Shown piece after piece: positions 16,476-24,721 of a DNA stretch of 53,170 nucleotides (position 1 is the first letter of the stretch; every line of letters starts with the position of its first letter). The translations under genes were made by a program, and so were the position numbers. The stretch lies in assembly GCA_022827905.1 (NCBI GenBank), contig JAJEIQ010000036.1:1-53170 (forward strand), given 5' to 3'. The notes beneath the pieces were generated by a model. The model was given only the letters and a program-made list of their open reading frames with translations. It did no database searches and was not told the origin of the DNA. The DNA is from Pseudomonadales bacterium. Its GTDB lineage: Bacteria > Pseudomonadota > Gammaproteobacteria > Pseudomonadales > Azotimanducaceae.

Positions 16476-16492
16476 TAAATTATCACATTATC
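16460..16492 (-). promoter_or_regulatory. abiE promoter and inverted-repeat operator
   Basis: AATGGTT (16460-16466) and AACCATT (16470-16476) form a perfect inverted repeat with a 3-bp centre over the abiEi start codon. Reading leftward on the minus strand there are two GATAAT boxes (16492-16487 and 16484-16479); the second is preceded by TGT, making an extended -10. Transcription would start at or near the ATGs. AbiEi proteins are known to repress their promoter by binding inverted repeats, so this is the natural operator candidate. Confidence 0.5.
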
Positions 16493-16606
16493 GAAACATG
16501 CAGAAGAGAACCTCTTGAACTCACTGCCCTCGAAAGGCCATTAGCCATCTAATTCGGACAAATTCGAAGCAGTTCTAAAGTTCGTTTCCTTAGGGCCTTC
16601 ACATCC

Positions 16607-16655
16607 AGTGGAGGACTGCTCAACTACCGCCATCCTAGACCGTCTGGCTTACTGA
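16607..16655 (+). pseudogene. Orphan hldE 3' end (right copy)
   Basis: In the hldE frame this reads VEDCSTTAILDRLAY followed by TGA, against VEDCSTTAIIDRLA and TAA in the intact gene. Differences are nearly all at third codon positions, as if both ends had evolved under selection for HldE function. Nothing upstream in this copy resembles the rest of hldE. It overlaps the end of the convergent GFA gene by 7 bp, which reveals the original hldE/GFA junction before the islet arrived. Bases 16493-16606 hold nothing else recognisable. Confidence 0.8.
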
Positions 16656-17527
16656 GCAGGCTCAGGCGGCGGACTGTACCAGCTTGCAGCGCTAGGCCAG
16701 GTTTCAAGACTCGAATCGAGCTCCGTCCAAGGCGCGCGTGAATCGCCGAAGATGTTGTCGGTCGGTCCCTGACCGGGATCGCTGTCCAGGCAACCCGCGG
16801 GGACGACAAACTGCGTCGCTTCACGTGCCCAGGGCACTCGCGACCCGCAGGTACGGCAGAAGGCGCAGTGAAACATGGTTCCAGGATGCCGGTACTTTAC
16901 GGTCAGGTCTGCGCCGGCCAGCCAGCGAAAGCCGCTGCGGCGCACGCGGACCACGGTCTGATATGCGGCGCTCACGGCACGACGGCAGCGCGAGCAATGG
17001 CAGTTGTACATGCGTAGGGGCGGGTCGTCGAATTCGAACGCGACTGCACCGCACAGACAGCTTCCTGCCGTTGCGCCCGGCGTCTGTGGCTGCCGGGCGG
17101 GACGCTCAACGGAAATCGGGGCCGGCCCGAATTCCGGGGGATACTCGTCATGTCGGGGCAGGTCGTCGACGATGCTGTGCCAGGGCGCCATGGAGCCGGC
17201 GAAAAAGTGGAGTTGCGGGCGCGTTCCGGGATCCTCGGCCACGTTGCCCATGGGCACTAGGGCGAATGGAAGATCTTCCCCGTGCATTGGGACGGCGGAG
17301 CCGCAACGGGGACAGAACTGCCGGTAGCCCTGGGCCGATGACTGGTAAGACCGGATCCGTTGCTCGCCGCGCACCCACTTGAAGTGCTCCGGCGGGGTCG
17401 TTCCGAACGTGGCGAAAGCACTGCCGTGGAACTTGCGGCACATCGAGCAGTGGCAATTCGCCATGGTCTCGATCGGTCCGTCGATGGCAAAGGCGATGTC
17501 GCCGCAGAGGCAGCTTCCAGTCAGCAT
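16649..17527 (-). CDS. GFA-family zinc protein with two tandem domains
   Basis: The 292-aa protein contains two complete glutathione-dependent formaldehyde-activating (GFA/CENP-V) domains. Domain 1 (about 3-110) has GSCLCGDIAF, CHCSMCRKFHGS and FCPRCGSAVP. Domain 2 (about 150-270) has GSCLCGAVAF, CHCSRCRRA and FCRTCGSRVP. These cysteine sets bind zinc. Most family members have one domain, so this is a duplicated or fused form. GGAGG precedes the ATG. Activity on S-hydroxymethyl-glutathione is only a family label. Its stop codon overlaps the orphan hldE end. Confidence 0.85.
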   Translation of the reverse strand: MLTGSCLCGDIAFAIDGPIETMANCHCSMCRKFHGSAFATFGTTPPEHFKWVRGEQRIRSYQSSAQGYRQFCPRCGSAVPMHGEDLPFALVPMGNVAEDPGTRPQLHFFAGSMAPWHSIVDDLPRHDEYPPEFGPAPISVERPARQPQTPGATAGSCLCGAVAFEFDDPPLRMYNCHCSRCRRAVSAAYQTVVRVRRSGFRWLAGADLTVKYRHPGTMFHCAFCRTCGSRVPWAREATQFVVPAGCLDSDPGQGPTDNIFGDSRAPWTELDSSLETWPSAASWYSPPPEPAQ

Positions 17528-17551
17528 GGAGCCTCCGTGTGTCGATCCATT

Positions 17552-18307
17552 TCAGCCGCTGAGGGTACGGGCATTTTCGATGAGGTGGTCGGGATTCAGG
17601 GTGCCGACGACGATGCTGCTGACGCCGGGGTGATCCGCGACTCGACTCAAGCTGGCTGGTTGAGCTCGGCCGCTGTTGAGCGCTTTCTTGACCAATACGC
17701 CGCAACCCTGAGCGTGCGCCTCGGCAATCAGATCTGCTTCGTCCAAGTAGGCCGCGTTGAGGGTCGCCATGATGACGTCGGCGCCGGCGGCCAGCGCTGC
17801 TTGGCCCCCGGCGACGCTCTTGTGGGATAGGCCGATGGCGCGGATCAGGCCTTGGGCCTTGAGGTCCGCTAGGCAATCCAGTGCGCCCAAGTCTTTGATG
17901 ATCCGCTCGTCGTCGCCGTTGGAGTGAATGAGCGCCACGTCCAGCCGGTCGGTGCGCAACCGCCGCAATGAACGCCGCACGCTCATGGCGATGTGCTCCG
18001 GGGTGAAGTTGAAGTTCGAGCCCATGCCGTCGAACTCCTCCCCCACCTTGGTGGCGATCACCCATTCGTCGCGCTGTCCGGCCAGCAACTCCCCCAACCG
18101 CTCCTCGCTTGCGCCGTAGGCCGGCGCGGTGTCCACGAGGTTGACGCCGAGATCGCGGGCGGTGTCGAGCAGGCGGCGCGCCTCGGCGTCGGTGGGCAAG
18201 CTGAACGGCTCGGGATACTTGAGGCCCCGGGTGCGCCCGAATTTCACGGTGCCGAGGCCCAGCAGTGAGGTTTCGATGCCCGACCGGCCGAGGGGCCGGC
18301 GTTCCAT
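17552..18307 (-). CDS. Aldo/keto reductase family protein
   Basis: From the ATG at 18307 the product is 251 aa, slightly short for the family. It has RRPLGRSG at the N-terminus, the NLVDTAPAYGASEERLGE motif (catalytic Asp and Tyr), TKVGEEFDG for the lysine, and a late SSIVVGTLNPDHL cofactor segment. It should reduce an aldehyde or ketone with NADPH. The start overlaps the upstream FAD oxidoreductase stop (TGATG), so these two are coupled. Homology does not extend into the longer upstream frame. Confidence 0.85.
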   Translation of the reverse strand: MERRPLGRSGIETSLLGLGTVKFGRTRGLKYPEPFSLPTDAEARRLLDTARDLGVNLVDTAPAYGASEERLGELLAGQRDEWVIATKVGEEFDGMGSNFNFTPEHIAMSVRRSLRRLRTDRLDVALIHSNGDDERIIKDLGALDCLADLKAQGLIRAIGLSHKSVAGGQAALAAGADVIMATLNAAYLDEADLIAEAHAQGCGVLVKKALNSGRAQPASLSRVADHPGVSSIVVGTLNPDHLIENARTLSG

Positions 18308-19479
18308 CAGGTCGTCCAAGGGGGGTCGCCCACCGTGGCGGGGGGGAGGTCGAGAGCTGGGAACTCGGGGTGTTCGGGAGGCGGCATGAACGCCAGCACC
18401 TTCTGGCCGAGGTCCGGCGTCAGGGTGAGCTTGGTGGGCCAGCAAACGATGCAACTGCTTTGCACCTCGGCGAAGGCCTCATCCGGACGCTGGCCCCGGT
18501 CTTGTTGGGGCTCGGCCCGGTCCACGCGGAAACACTCGATCTCCGCTTCCCGCCAATCGATCCAAGGCACACAGGCGGAGAGTTCGCTGCGTGCGAATTC
18601 GCGCTGCTTCGCTACGCTGCGCTCAGTGCCGCCGGTCGCAAGCCGTCCGCCGACGCACCACAGCCAAGGCCCGCCGCGTTCGGATTGGTGGCTGGTGATG
18701 GTTAGGCGGGGCTCAGCGCCCTTGAGGTCCGTCAGGCAGTGGCCGAAAAAGGGGCCGAAGGCGGGGCCTGCGGTGGGGTGTCGCACCACGACCTGTTGCA
18801 GGGGACGGCGCTGCATGGCCACCGGCAGGCCGAGACGCTGCAACAGCGCTTCGTTGCCGGCCCCGGCAGCAAGGATCAGGCGGCGGCAAGCGATGCGCAG
18901 GTTGCCGATTTCGATGCGGGCGCTGTCCGCGCCGTCATGGATGCGATCGATCTGGGGCGCCCTGTAGAGGTGCGGCGCGCCGAGGTTGGCGAGGCGTTCG
19001 GTGAGGCGCACGGGGTCGAGTACAAAGTCGTTGAGCCGATAGACGACGCCCTTGAACGCTTCCGTACGCAGGAGCGCGGGAAACTCCTCCGCCTGCAAAC
19101 GCTGCGCCCCGCTCTGCAGCACCTTGCTGGCCAGCAGTGCCGAGAGCGGCCCCAAACCGCTGGCCTCGGCGAATAGATAGGTGTGTTCGCTCGCGGGCTT
19201 CAGGCTACTCAAGTCCAGTTCCCCGTCGCCGTCCAGACAAGCCCGCCAGCGCCCCGGCATGCTGGCGATGGTCTCGCTGGCCCGGCTCGGCAGGCCACCG
19301 AGCGCGTACTTCAGCCCGCCGTGAATCATGCCTTGGGAGGCCAAGGTCTGGCGGCTGCCAAGACGGTGGGATTCGAGCAGCACAGCACCGTAACCGGCAC
19401 CGCGCAACGCGTTCAACAGCCACAGGCCTGCAATGCCGCCGCCGATGATGGCGGCGTCGGTGTGGACCGTTCTTTTCAC
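18307..19479 (-). CDS. FAD-dependent oxidoreductase (DAO family)
   Basis: The 390-aa protein starts with the dinucleotide-binding motif AAIIGGGIAGLWLLNAL followed by LLESHRLGSRQTLASQGM, as in DAO/glycerol-3-phosphate-dehydrogenase-type flavoproteins. A second FAD-contact region ILAAGAGNEALL is at about 200. The substrate is probably an amino acid, amine or glycerol-like compound but cannot be set. The start is GTG at 19479 with GAGG eight bases upstream. It is divergent from waaA and followed, coupled, by the aldo/keto reductase. Confidence 0.8.
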   Translation of the reverse strand: MKRTVHTDAAIIGGGIAGLWLLNALRGAGYGAVLLESHRLGSRQTLASQGMIHGGLKYALGGLPSRASETIASMPGRWRACLDGDGELDLSSLKPASEHTYLFAEASGLGPLSALLASKVLQSGAQRLQAEEFPALLRTEAFKGVVYRLNDFVLDPVRLTERLANLGAPHLYRAPQIDRIHDGADSARIEIGNLRIACRRLILAAGAGNEALLQRLGLPVAMQRRPLQQVVVRHPTAGPAFGPFFGHCLTDLKGAEPRLTITSHQSERGGPWLWCVGGRLATGGTERSVAKQREFARSELSACVPWIDWREAEIECFRVDRAEPQQDRGQRPDEAFAEVQSSCIVCWPTKLTLTPDLGQKVLAFMPPPEHPEFPALDLPPATVGDPPWTT

Positions 19480-19513
19480 TACGACTGCCTCGCTGACGTT
19501 TTTGTTGGTGCGG

Positions 19514-19590
19514 GTAGTTTATCGGTTTGATTCGCGTTGAGCCGAGTTGAACAGCCTAGGCGTGAATCAAATCGATAGACTAACCTACCC
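19514..19590. repeat. Imperfect inverted repeat between FAD oxidoreductase and waaA
   Basis: The arm at 19514-19538 (containing TTTATCGGTTTGATTCGCG) is close to the reverse complement of 19561-19590 (containing CGTGAATCAAATCGATAGAC). Nineteen of the inner 22 positions match, and small gaps follow before a shared CCC end. It lies in the divergent intergenic region, so it may be a shared operator or a mirrored promoter pair. No clear -35 boxes are visible. Confidence 0.5.
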
Positions 19591-19624
19591 AACGAGAGGG
19601 CGGCCCGCACCCGCGATCAACACC

Positions 19625-20893
19625 ATGACTCATATGCTGTATCAGATTCTGCTCTGGCTGGCCCTGCCGGTTGTGCCGCTGCGCCTGCGGTGGCGCGCGC
19701 GGCGGGAGCCGGGTTACGGTGAACGCGTCGGTGAACGATTCGGGCGTCCACCAGCGGCCATCCCCAAGGACGGTGTTTGGTTTCATGCCGTCTCGGCTGG
19801 CGAGACCATCGCCGTCGCGCCGCTCATCGAGGCCTTGGCCGACGAGTTCCCGGCGCTGCCCTTTTTGGTGACGACCATGACGCCGACGGGTTCGGAGCAG
19901 GTCACCCGGCGGCTCGGCGACAAGGTGGCCCACTGCTACGCGCCTTACGACTTCCCTTTTGCCGTGCGGGCCTTTTTCGACGCCGCGCGGCCTCGGCTGT
20001 TGATCCTGGTCGAAACCGAGCTCTGGCCCAACCTGATTGGTGAGGCCCATCGGCGCGGTGTGCCGGTGTTGCTGGTCAACGCCCGGCTTTCCGAGCGCTC
20101 GGCGCGGGGCTACGGGCGCATAGCGAAGCTGGCCAAAGCGGTGTTGGGCCAATTGCGCCTGATCGGATGCCAGTACCCGGACCATGCGCGGCGCTTCCAG
20201 GCCTTGGGCGCGGAGCCGACCAAGGTGGTCACCACCGGCAGCGTCAAGTTCGATGTCGCCCTGCCCGCTGACCATGAGCAGGCGGTGGCGGCGTTGCGCA
20301 CGGCGTTGGGTCTGGCCGAACGGCCCGTCTGGATCGCCGCCAGCACCCATCCCGGAGAGGAGGCGATCGTTCTCGAGGCCCATCGACAGGTGCGCGAACG
20401 CCTGCCCGACGTCTGCCTATTGCTGGTGCCACGTCATCCCATCCGCAGTGGCGAGGTTCTCAAGATGGTGGCGGACAGCGGTTTTACGTCCGCCAGCCTG
20501 AGTCTGCCACCCAGCGAGGCAATCGACGTGGTGGTCGGCGACCAGATGGGCGTGCTGCAGACCCTTTACGGCCTATCGCAAGTGGCGTTCATCGGCGGCA
20601 GCCTCGTGCCGAGGGGCGGCCACAACTCCATTGAAGCGGCGATATGCGGCCAACCGCTGCTCATGGGGCCTTCGGACTTCAACTTCACGGAAGTAGCCGC
20701 CGCCTTTGCGGCAGCCGATTGCCTAGTGCGGGTAGGCAACGCTGGTGAACTCGCGGAGGCGGTCATCAAGCTGCTGGGCGATGCTTCTGGCCGCCGTCAG
20801 ATCGGTCAGCGGGCCTTGGGGGTGGTGCGGCGCAATGGCGGCGCGCTGGCCAGAACCAAGGCGCTGCTGCGCGAGCACATCCGCGTGCTCTAG
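19625..20893 (+). CDS. waaA: 3-deoxy-D-manno-octulosonic acid transferase
   Basis: The product is about 422 aa from ATG 19625; a longer in-frame start at 19547 has no support. An N-terminal membrane segment (LYQILLWLALPVVPL) precedes a GT-B glycosyltransferase with WFHAVSAGET, LILVETELWPNLIGEA and GGSLVPRGGHNSIEA, all typical of Kdo transferase. It adds Kdo to lipid A at the inner face of the inner membrane. Together with hldE it supports a lipopolysaccharide-making organism. Its TAG stop overlaps the tolC stop on the other strand (CTAG shared). Confidence 0.92.
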   Translation: MTHMLYQILLWLALPVVPLRLRWRARREPGYGERVGERFGRPPAAIPKDGVWFHAVSAGETIAVAPLIEALADEFPALPFLVTTMTPTGSEQVTRRLGDKVAHCYAPYDFPFAVRAFFDAARPRLLILVETELWPNLIGEAHRRGVPVLLVNARLSERSARGYGRIAKLAKAVLGQLRLIGCQYPDHARRFQALGAEPTKVVTTGSVKFDVALPADHEQAVAALRTALGLAERPVWIAASTHPGEEAIVLEAHRQVRERLPDVCLLLVPRHPIRSGEVLKMVADSGFTSASLSLPPSEAIDVVVGDQMGVLQTLYGLSQVAFIGGSLVPRGGHNSIEAAICGQPLLMGPSDFNFTEVAAAFAAADCLVRVGNAGELAEAVIKLLGDASGRRQIGQRALGVVRRNGGALARTKALLREHIRVL

Positions 20894-22311
20894 GGACTGC
20901 TCCTCAACACCGGATTGGAGGAGTCGGCGAAACGGTTCAATTCCGCAACGTCCTCCTCCACCAACGCGCCGGCTACCTGCTTGAGCGCCATGAGGTCGAT
21001 CACGTAGTTGTAGCGCGAATCGGCGTAGTCGAACTGGGAGGCGTACAGCCGCTGCTGGGCCTGCAGCACATCGACGATGTTGCGGGTGCCCACTTCGTAG
21101 CCGGTTTCGGTGGCTTCGAGTGCGGATTGGCTGGAGGCGATCGCCTTCAGTCGGGCGCCAACTCGAACCACGTCGGTGGCGACGGTCTGAAACAGGCTGC
21201 GCGCATCCCGGGTGACGGTGAGTTGCTGGTTCAGGAGTTCGTCGCGGGCTTGGTCGGCCAAGGCCCGCGCCTCCTTGCGCCGGGAGTGGGTGAACCCGCC
21301 TTGATAGATGGGCAGGCTCATGGTCAGTGCATAGGTTGTGGTCTCGGTCTTGTTGCCGAGAAAGGAGAGCCCGCCGGTGTAGAAGTAGCTGTGGGAGATG
21401 GAGCCGTCGAGGGTCGGCAGGTGGGCGGCGCGCCGGGCCGCCAGGTTGCGGTTGGCGGCTTCTGACTGGGCGCGGGCGGCGAGTACGTTGAAGTTGGAGT
21501 CAAGCGCCGCATCCACCCAGGCTTGTTCGTCGGCGGGTGCCGGATTGATGATGGGCAGGGCCTCGGCCAGCCGGTCCAGCGACTGGTAGTCCTCGCCGGT
21601 GAGCGTGGTCAGCGCGTTGAAGAACACGTGCAGATCGCCTTCCGCCTGAATGCGGGCCACGGCGGAGTTGTCAAAGGCGGCCTGGGCTTCGAGCACGTCG
21701 GTGATGGCCACCAAGCCCACTTCGAAGCGTTGCTGCACCTGCTCAAGCTGCCGTCCGACGGCGGTTTCCTGGGCTTGCGCCGCCTCCAGCCGGTCTTGGG
21801 CGCGCAACACGTTCAGATAGGCTTGCACCACCCGCAGGATCAGGTTTTGGGAGGTGGCGTTTAGCGCCGCCTCGGCAGCTTGCACGCGGGATGTGGCGCT
21901 TCTGAGATCAAACCAAGCGCTGACATTGACCACCGGCTGGTTCAACTGCGCCTGCCAAGCGCGGTCGGTGTAGGTTTGCGAAGGCAAATCCATCATTCGC
22001 CCAAAGGTCGGGCTGGTGGGGTCGGTATCCTGCAGCACGGCGCCCGGGAAGGATCGCTTGTTGCGGCTGAGCTGGCCGCCCAGGCTGAGCTTGGGCAGCA
22101 GCCCGGACCGGGCTTGGGGAACCAATTCCCGGTTTGCCCGGTAGCCGGCTTGGGCGGCGCTCAGAACGGGATCGTTCTCCTGGGCATGGGCGTAGGCGTC
22201 AGCGATATCGACCGCGAACGTCGGCGCTGGCAGCAGCGTGAGCGCAGCTGCGGCGAGTGCGCCAATGCGCGGCAGGATTCGCAAGCGGACTCGGCAAGAC
22301 GATTTGTCCAT
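20890..22311 (-). CDS. tolC: TolC-family outer membrane channel protein
   Basis: From ATG 22311 (a GTG at 22329 is possible) the product is about 473 aa with a signal peptide ending near PAPTFA. The mature part has the two TolC repeats: an early DIADAYAHAQENDPVLSAA and RSGLLPKLSLGGQLSRN, and in the second half NRNLAARRAAHLPTLDG and VGTRNIVDVLQAQQRLY. It forms the trimeric outer-membrane exit duct for type I secretion or efflux. No partner pump genes are next to it. It follows gpsA by about 70 bp on the same strand. Confidence 0.9.
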   Translation of the reverse strand: MDKSSCRVRLRILPRIGALAAAALTLLPAPTFAVDIADAYAHAQENDPVLSAAQAGYRANRELVPQARSGLLPKLSLGGQLSRNKRSFPGAVLQDTDPTSPTFGRMMDLPSQTYTDRAWQAQLNQPVVNVSAWFDLRSATSRVQAAEAALNATSQNLILRVVQAYLNVLRAQDRLEAAQAQETAVGRQLEQVQQRFEVGLVAITDVLEAQAAFDNSAVARIQAEGDLHVFFNALTTLTGEDYQSLDRLAEALPIINPAPADEQAWVDAALDSNFNVLAARAQSEAANRNLAARRAAHLPTLDGSISHSYFYTGGLSFLGNKTETTTYALTMSLPIYQGGFTHSRRKEARALADQARDELLNQQLTVTRDARSLFQTVATDVVRVGARLKAIASSQSALEATETGYEVGTRNIVDVLQAQQRLYASQFDYADSRYNYVIDLMALKQVAGALVEEDVAELNRFADSSNPVLRSSP

Positions 22312-22382
22312 GGGATGGCTGTACTTCACAAACAGGGGGCGGAAGTCTAGCAGAGTGCCGCTTGGGATTGTCCAAGGATGTT

Positions 22383-23378
22383 CTAGATTGACAGAATCCG
22401 CTGGACGCAGTCCTCGGCGCTGGTCTTCCCGTCGAGCAATTCGGCCACCCGGGTGACGAAGGGTGCTGAAATGCCCGCCGCGGCGGTGCGGGCGGCGAAC
22501 ATGCGGGTGGCCCGCACCCCTTCGGAGACCATGACCGTGCTGCCAAGGGCCTCGTCGAGGGCCTGCCCGCCGCCGAGCAGTTCGCCGGTGCGCCGATTGC
22601 GTCCGTGGGGCGAGGTGGCGGTGACGAACAGATCGCCGATGCCGGCGGCGCTGAAGGCCGTCTCCGGCTGGGCGCCGAGTGCCGTCAGAACCCGGTGTCC
22701 TTCGTTGAAGCCGGCGGTGAAGAGGGCCGCCTTGAGGTTGTCGCCGCCAAGGCCGCCGGTCAGCTTGAGGCCATCGGAGACGCCGCAGGCCAGCGCGATG
22801 ACGTTCTTGAACGCGCCCCAGAGCTCCACGCCCAAGGGGTCGGCTGCGGGGGCCACGTTGAAGGTGGGCGTTGACAGCTCGTGGGCCAAACGCTGGGCCA
22901 GCGCCGCATCCGCCGACGCCACTAGGGCAGTGGTCAGCACCCCGGACGCCAGTTCCGGGGCGATGGTCGGGCCGGTCATCACCGCCAGCGGATTGTTGAG
23001 CCCAGCAGCGGCCAGCTTGGCGGCGATGGCGTCGGACACCAGTTCCTCGGTGGGAGCGAGGCCCTTGGCCAAGTCAACCAGGACTTGGCCGTCCTGCAGC
23101 AGTTCAAGGAGCTGATCGACCACGCTGAGCACCACGTGGGAGGGCAGCGCCAAGGCCAGGATGCTGGCGCCCTGCACGGCCTCCCGCAAGTCCAAGGTCG
23201 CTTTGAGGCCCGGCAGGTCGATGCCGGGCAGGTACTTCTCGTTGACGCCGGCGCTCTCAATGCTGGCGAAGACTTCATCCTCCACCGTCCAGCCGCGCAC
23301 CGCCTTGCCGTGGACGGTCCAGTTGCGGGCCAGCGCCGTGCCGAAGTTGCCGAGGCCGATCACTGCGATGCCCGTCAA
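22383..23378 (-). CDS. gpsA: NAD(P)-dependent glycerol-3-phosphate dehydrogenase
   Basis: The product has GIAVIGLGNFGTALARNW at the start, AVMTGPTIAPELASG in the middle, then ELWGAFKNVIALACGVSDGL and GIGDLFVTATSPHGRNR. All are GpsA motifs for NAD binding and catalysis. The enzyme makes glycerol-3-phosphate for phospholipids. A TTG start at 23378 is chosen because GGGGAGAG precedes it and homology begins right there; in-frame ATGs further upstream (for example 23408) would add non-conserved residues. It is divergent from the ExbB-like gene. Confidence 0.88.
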   Translation of the reverse strand: MTGIAVIGLGNFGTALARNWTVHGKAVRGWTVEDEVFASIESAGVNEKYLPGIDLPGLKATLDLREAVQGASILALALPSHVVLSVVDQLLELLQDGQVLVDLAKGLAPTEELVSDAIAAKLAAAGLNNPLAVMTGPTIAPELASGVLTTALVASADAALAQRLAHELSTPTFNVAPAADPLGVELWGAFKNVIALACGVSDGLKLTGGLGGDNLKAALFTAGFNEGHRVLTALGAQPETAFSAAGIGDLFVTATSPHGRNRRTGELLGGGQALDEALGSTVMVSEGVRATRMFAARTAAAGISAPFVTRVAELLDGKTSAEDCVQRILSI

Positions 23379-23407
23379 TTCGCTCTCCCCATCTGTCCGC
23401 CTCGGCA

Positions 23408-23442
23408 TTGTGTCCGCAGCCAGTGTGCCATAATTCGCGGCC
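23408..23442 (+). promoter_or_regulatory. Putative promoter of the ExbB/MotB-like operon, near-leaderless
   Basis: An extended -10 box TGC-CATAAT (23426-23434) lies 8 nt before the ATG at 23443. A poor -35 candidate TTGTGT is at 23408-23413, with 15 nt spacing. Transcription would start within about two bases of the start codon, and no ribosome site is visible. Confidence 0.4.
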
Positions 23443-24114
23443 ATGCATCCGCTCGCCGACGCCAACCTCACCGCTCGGGCCGTCATCATCTTGGGGCTGG
23501 TCCTGTTCGGTTTCTACATCGCTGCCGACCGCGGCGCGCTGACCTTGGCGCTGACCTCGGACAAGAGCTACATCTCCTACCTGATTCTCGGTATCTACGT
23601 GCTGGCCAGCGGCCATTGGCTCATGTTGGCCCATGCCTTGAATCGGGAGCGCCGCGAGTTCGCCGCGCTCGAACGGCACCTGGACGGCACCGCGGCCAGC
23701 GACGGGACGGAAGTGGTTGCGGATGCCAGCCTGATTGGCCGCTTCGCCGCCAGCCGGAAGAACGCCGAGGGAGGGGACTTGACCGCCCTGCTCACGGCCT
23801 TTGCCGACGAACTCGCCAATCGGCACGCCTTGGGTCACTTCGTCAGCGATGCGCTGCTCAAGCTCGGCCTGCTCGGCACCGTGGTCGGCTTCATCCTGAT
23901 GCTGATGCCCATCGGCGAGATCACCGAGTTCGACCCCGGCCTGATGCAGCGGCTGCTCACTGAGATGAGCGGCGGCATGGCGGTGGCCCTCTACACCACC
24001 TTGGCGGGGCTGGTGACCAGCACCCTGCTCAAGCTGCAGTACCACATTCTCGACGCCTCGGCGGCTGAGCTGGCGACCCGCCTATCGGTGGTGACGGCGG
24101 ATCATGCGCCATAG
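23443..24114 (+). CDS. MotA/TolQ/ExbB-type proton channel protein
   Basis: The 223-aa protein has about four membrane segments: residues 10-30, 40-60, then a pair in the C-terminal third. That pair, LLKLGLLGTVVGFILMLMPI and GGMAVALYTTLAGLVTSTLL, carries the glycine- and threonine-rich channel-lining pattern of TolQ/ExbB/MotA. A cytoplasmic loop lies between. It should be the stator ring of a proton-driven machine. It overlaps the next gene by 11 bp. Loop size and partners do not match classical TolQR, ExbBD or MotAB. Confidence 0.8.
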   Translation: MHPLADANLTARAVIILGLVLFGFYIAADRGALTLALTSDKSYISYLILGIYVLASGHWLMLAHALNRERREFAALERHLDGTAASDGTEVVADASLIGRFAASRKNAEGGDLTALLTAFADELANRHALGHFVSDALLKLGLLGTVVGFILMLMPIGEITEFDPGLMQRLLTEMSGGMAVALYTTLAGLVTSTLLKLQYHILDASAAELATRLSVVTADHAP

Positions 24115-24721
24115 GATCTACCGGCAACGGGACTCCCAGGACGCCTTCACCGATTTGCTGTTCAACGCGCTGCTCGGCTTCGCCTTCATGTTCGTGGCCG
24201 CGTTCAGCCTCATGGCTGATCCCACCAAGGCGGGCGAAGTGGAATCCAAGGCCGAGATCCTGATCACCGTGCGCTGGGCGGACCGCCATCCCGACGACGT
24301 TGACGCGTTGGTGGAGGATCCCCAGGGCAACTTGGTCTGGTACCACAACCGGGACGCCGGCCTGATGCACCTTGACCGGGACGACCGGGGGCTGTTCCAG
24401 GACCGCATGGTGGTCAACAACGTCGAGACCGCCAATCCGATCAACCAGGAAACGGTGACCATCCGGGCGTTGCAGGCCGGGGAGTACGTCGTCAACCTGC
24501 TGCACTACCAAGCCAACTACAGCGTCCCGCTGCCGGTCTCCGTGAAGGTCGAGAAGCTCAATCCAAGCGCGGTGGTGGTGTTTTACGACACGCTCGAGCT
24601 TGAGGGCGCTGGCGATGAGCGGACCGCCGTGCGCTTTTCCATCAATGCCGATGGCCAGGTGGTGAACACCAACACGTTGGGCAAGCGGCTGCTGACCCGC
24701 GCCGTCGCCGCCAAGGCATGA
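24104..24721 (+). CDS. MotB/TolR-like partner with a single membrane helix
   Basis: The 205-aa protein has one N-terminal membrane helix, TDLLFNALLGFAFMFVAAF (about 16-34). Asp17 sits at its start, the position of the protonatable aspartate in MotB/TolR/ExbD proteins. The rest is a periplasmic region of mainly beta character (EILITVRWADRHPDDVD; TVTIRALQAGEYVVNLL) that is not an OmpA peptidoglycan-binding domain. Together with the ExbB-like gene it should form a proton-driven complex with an unusual outer domain. The stop overlaps the next start (ATGA). Confidence 0.65.
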   Translation: MRHRIYRQRDSQDAFTDLLFNALLGFAFMFVAAFSLMADPTKAGEVESKAEILITVRWADRHPDDVDALVEDPQGNLVWYHNRDAGLMHLDRDDRGLFQDRMVVNNVETANPINQETVTIRALQAGEYVVNLLHYQANYSVPLPVSVKVEKLNPSAVVVFYDTLELEGAGDERTAVRFSINADGQVVNTNTLGKRLLTRAVAAKA

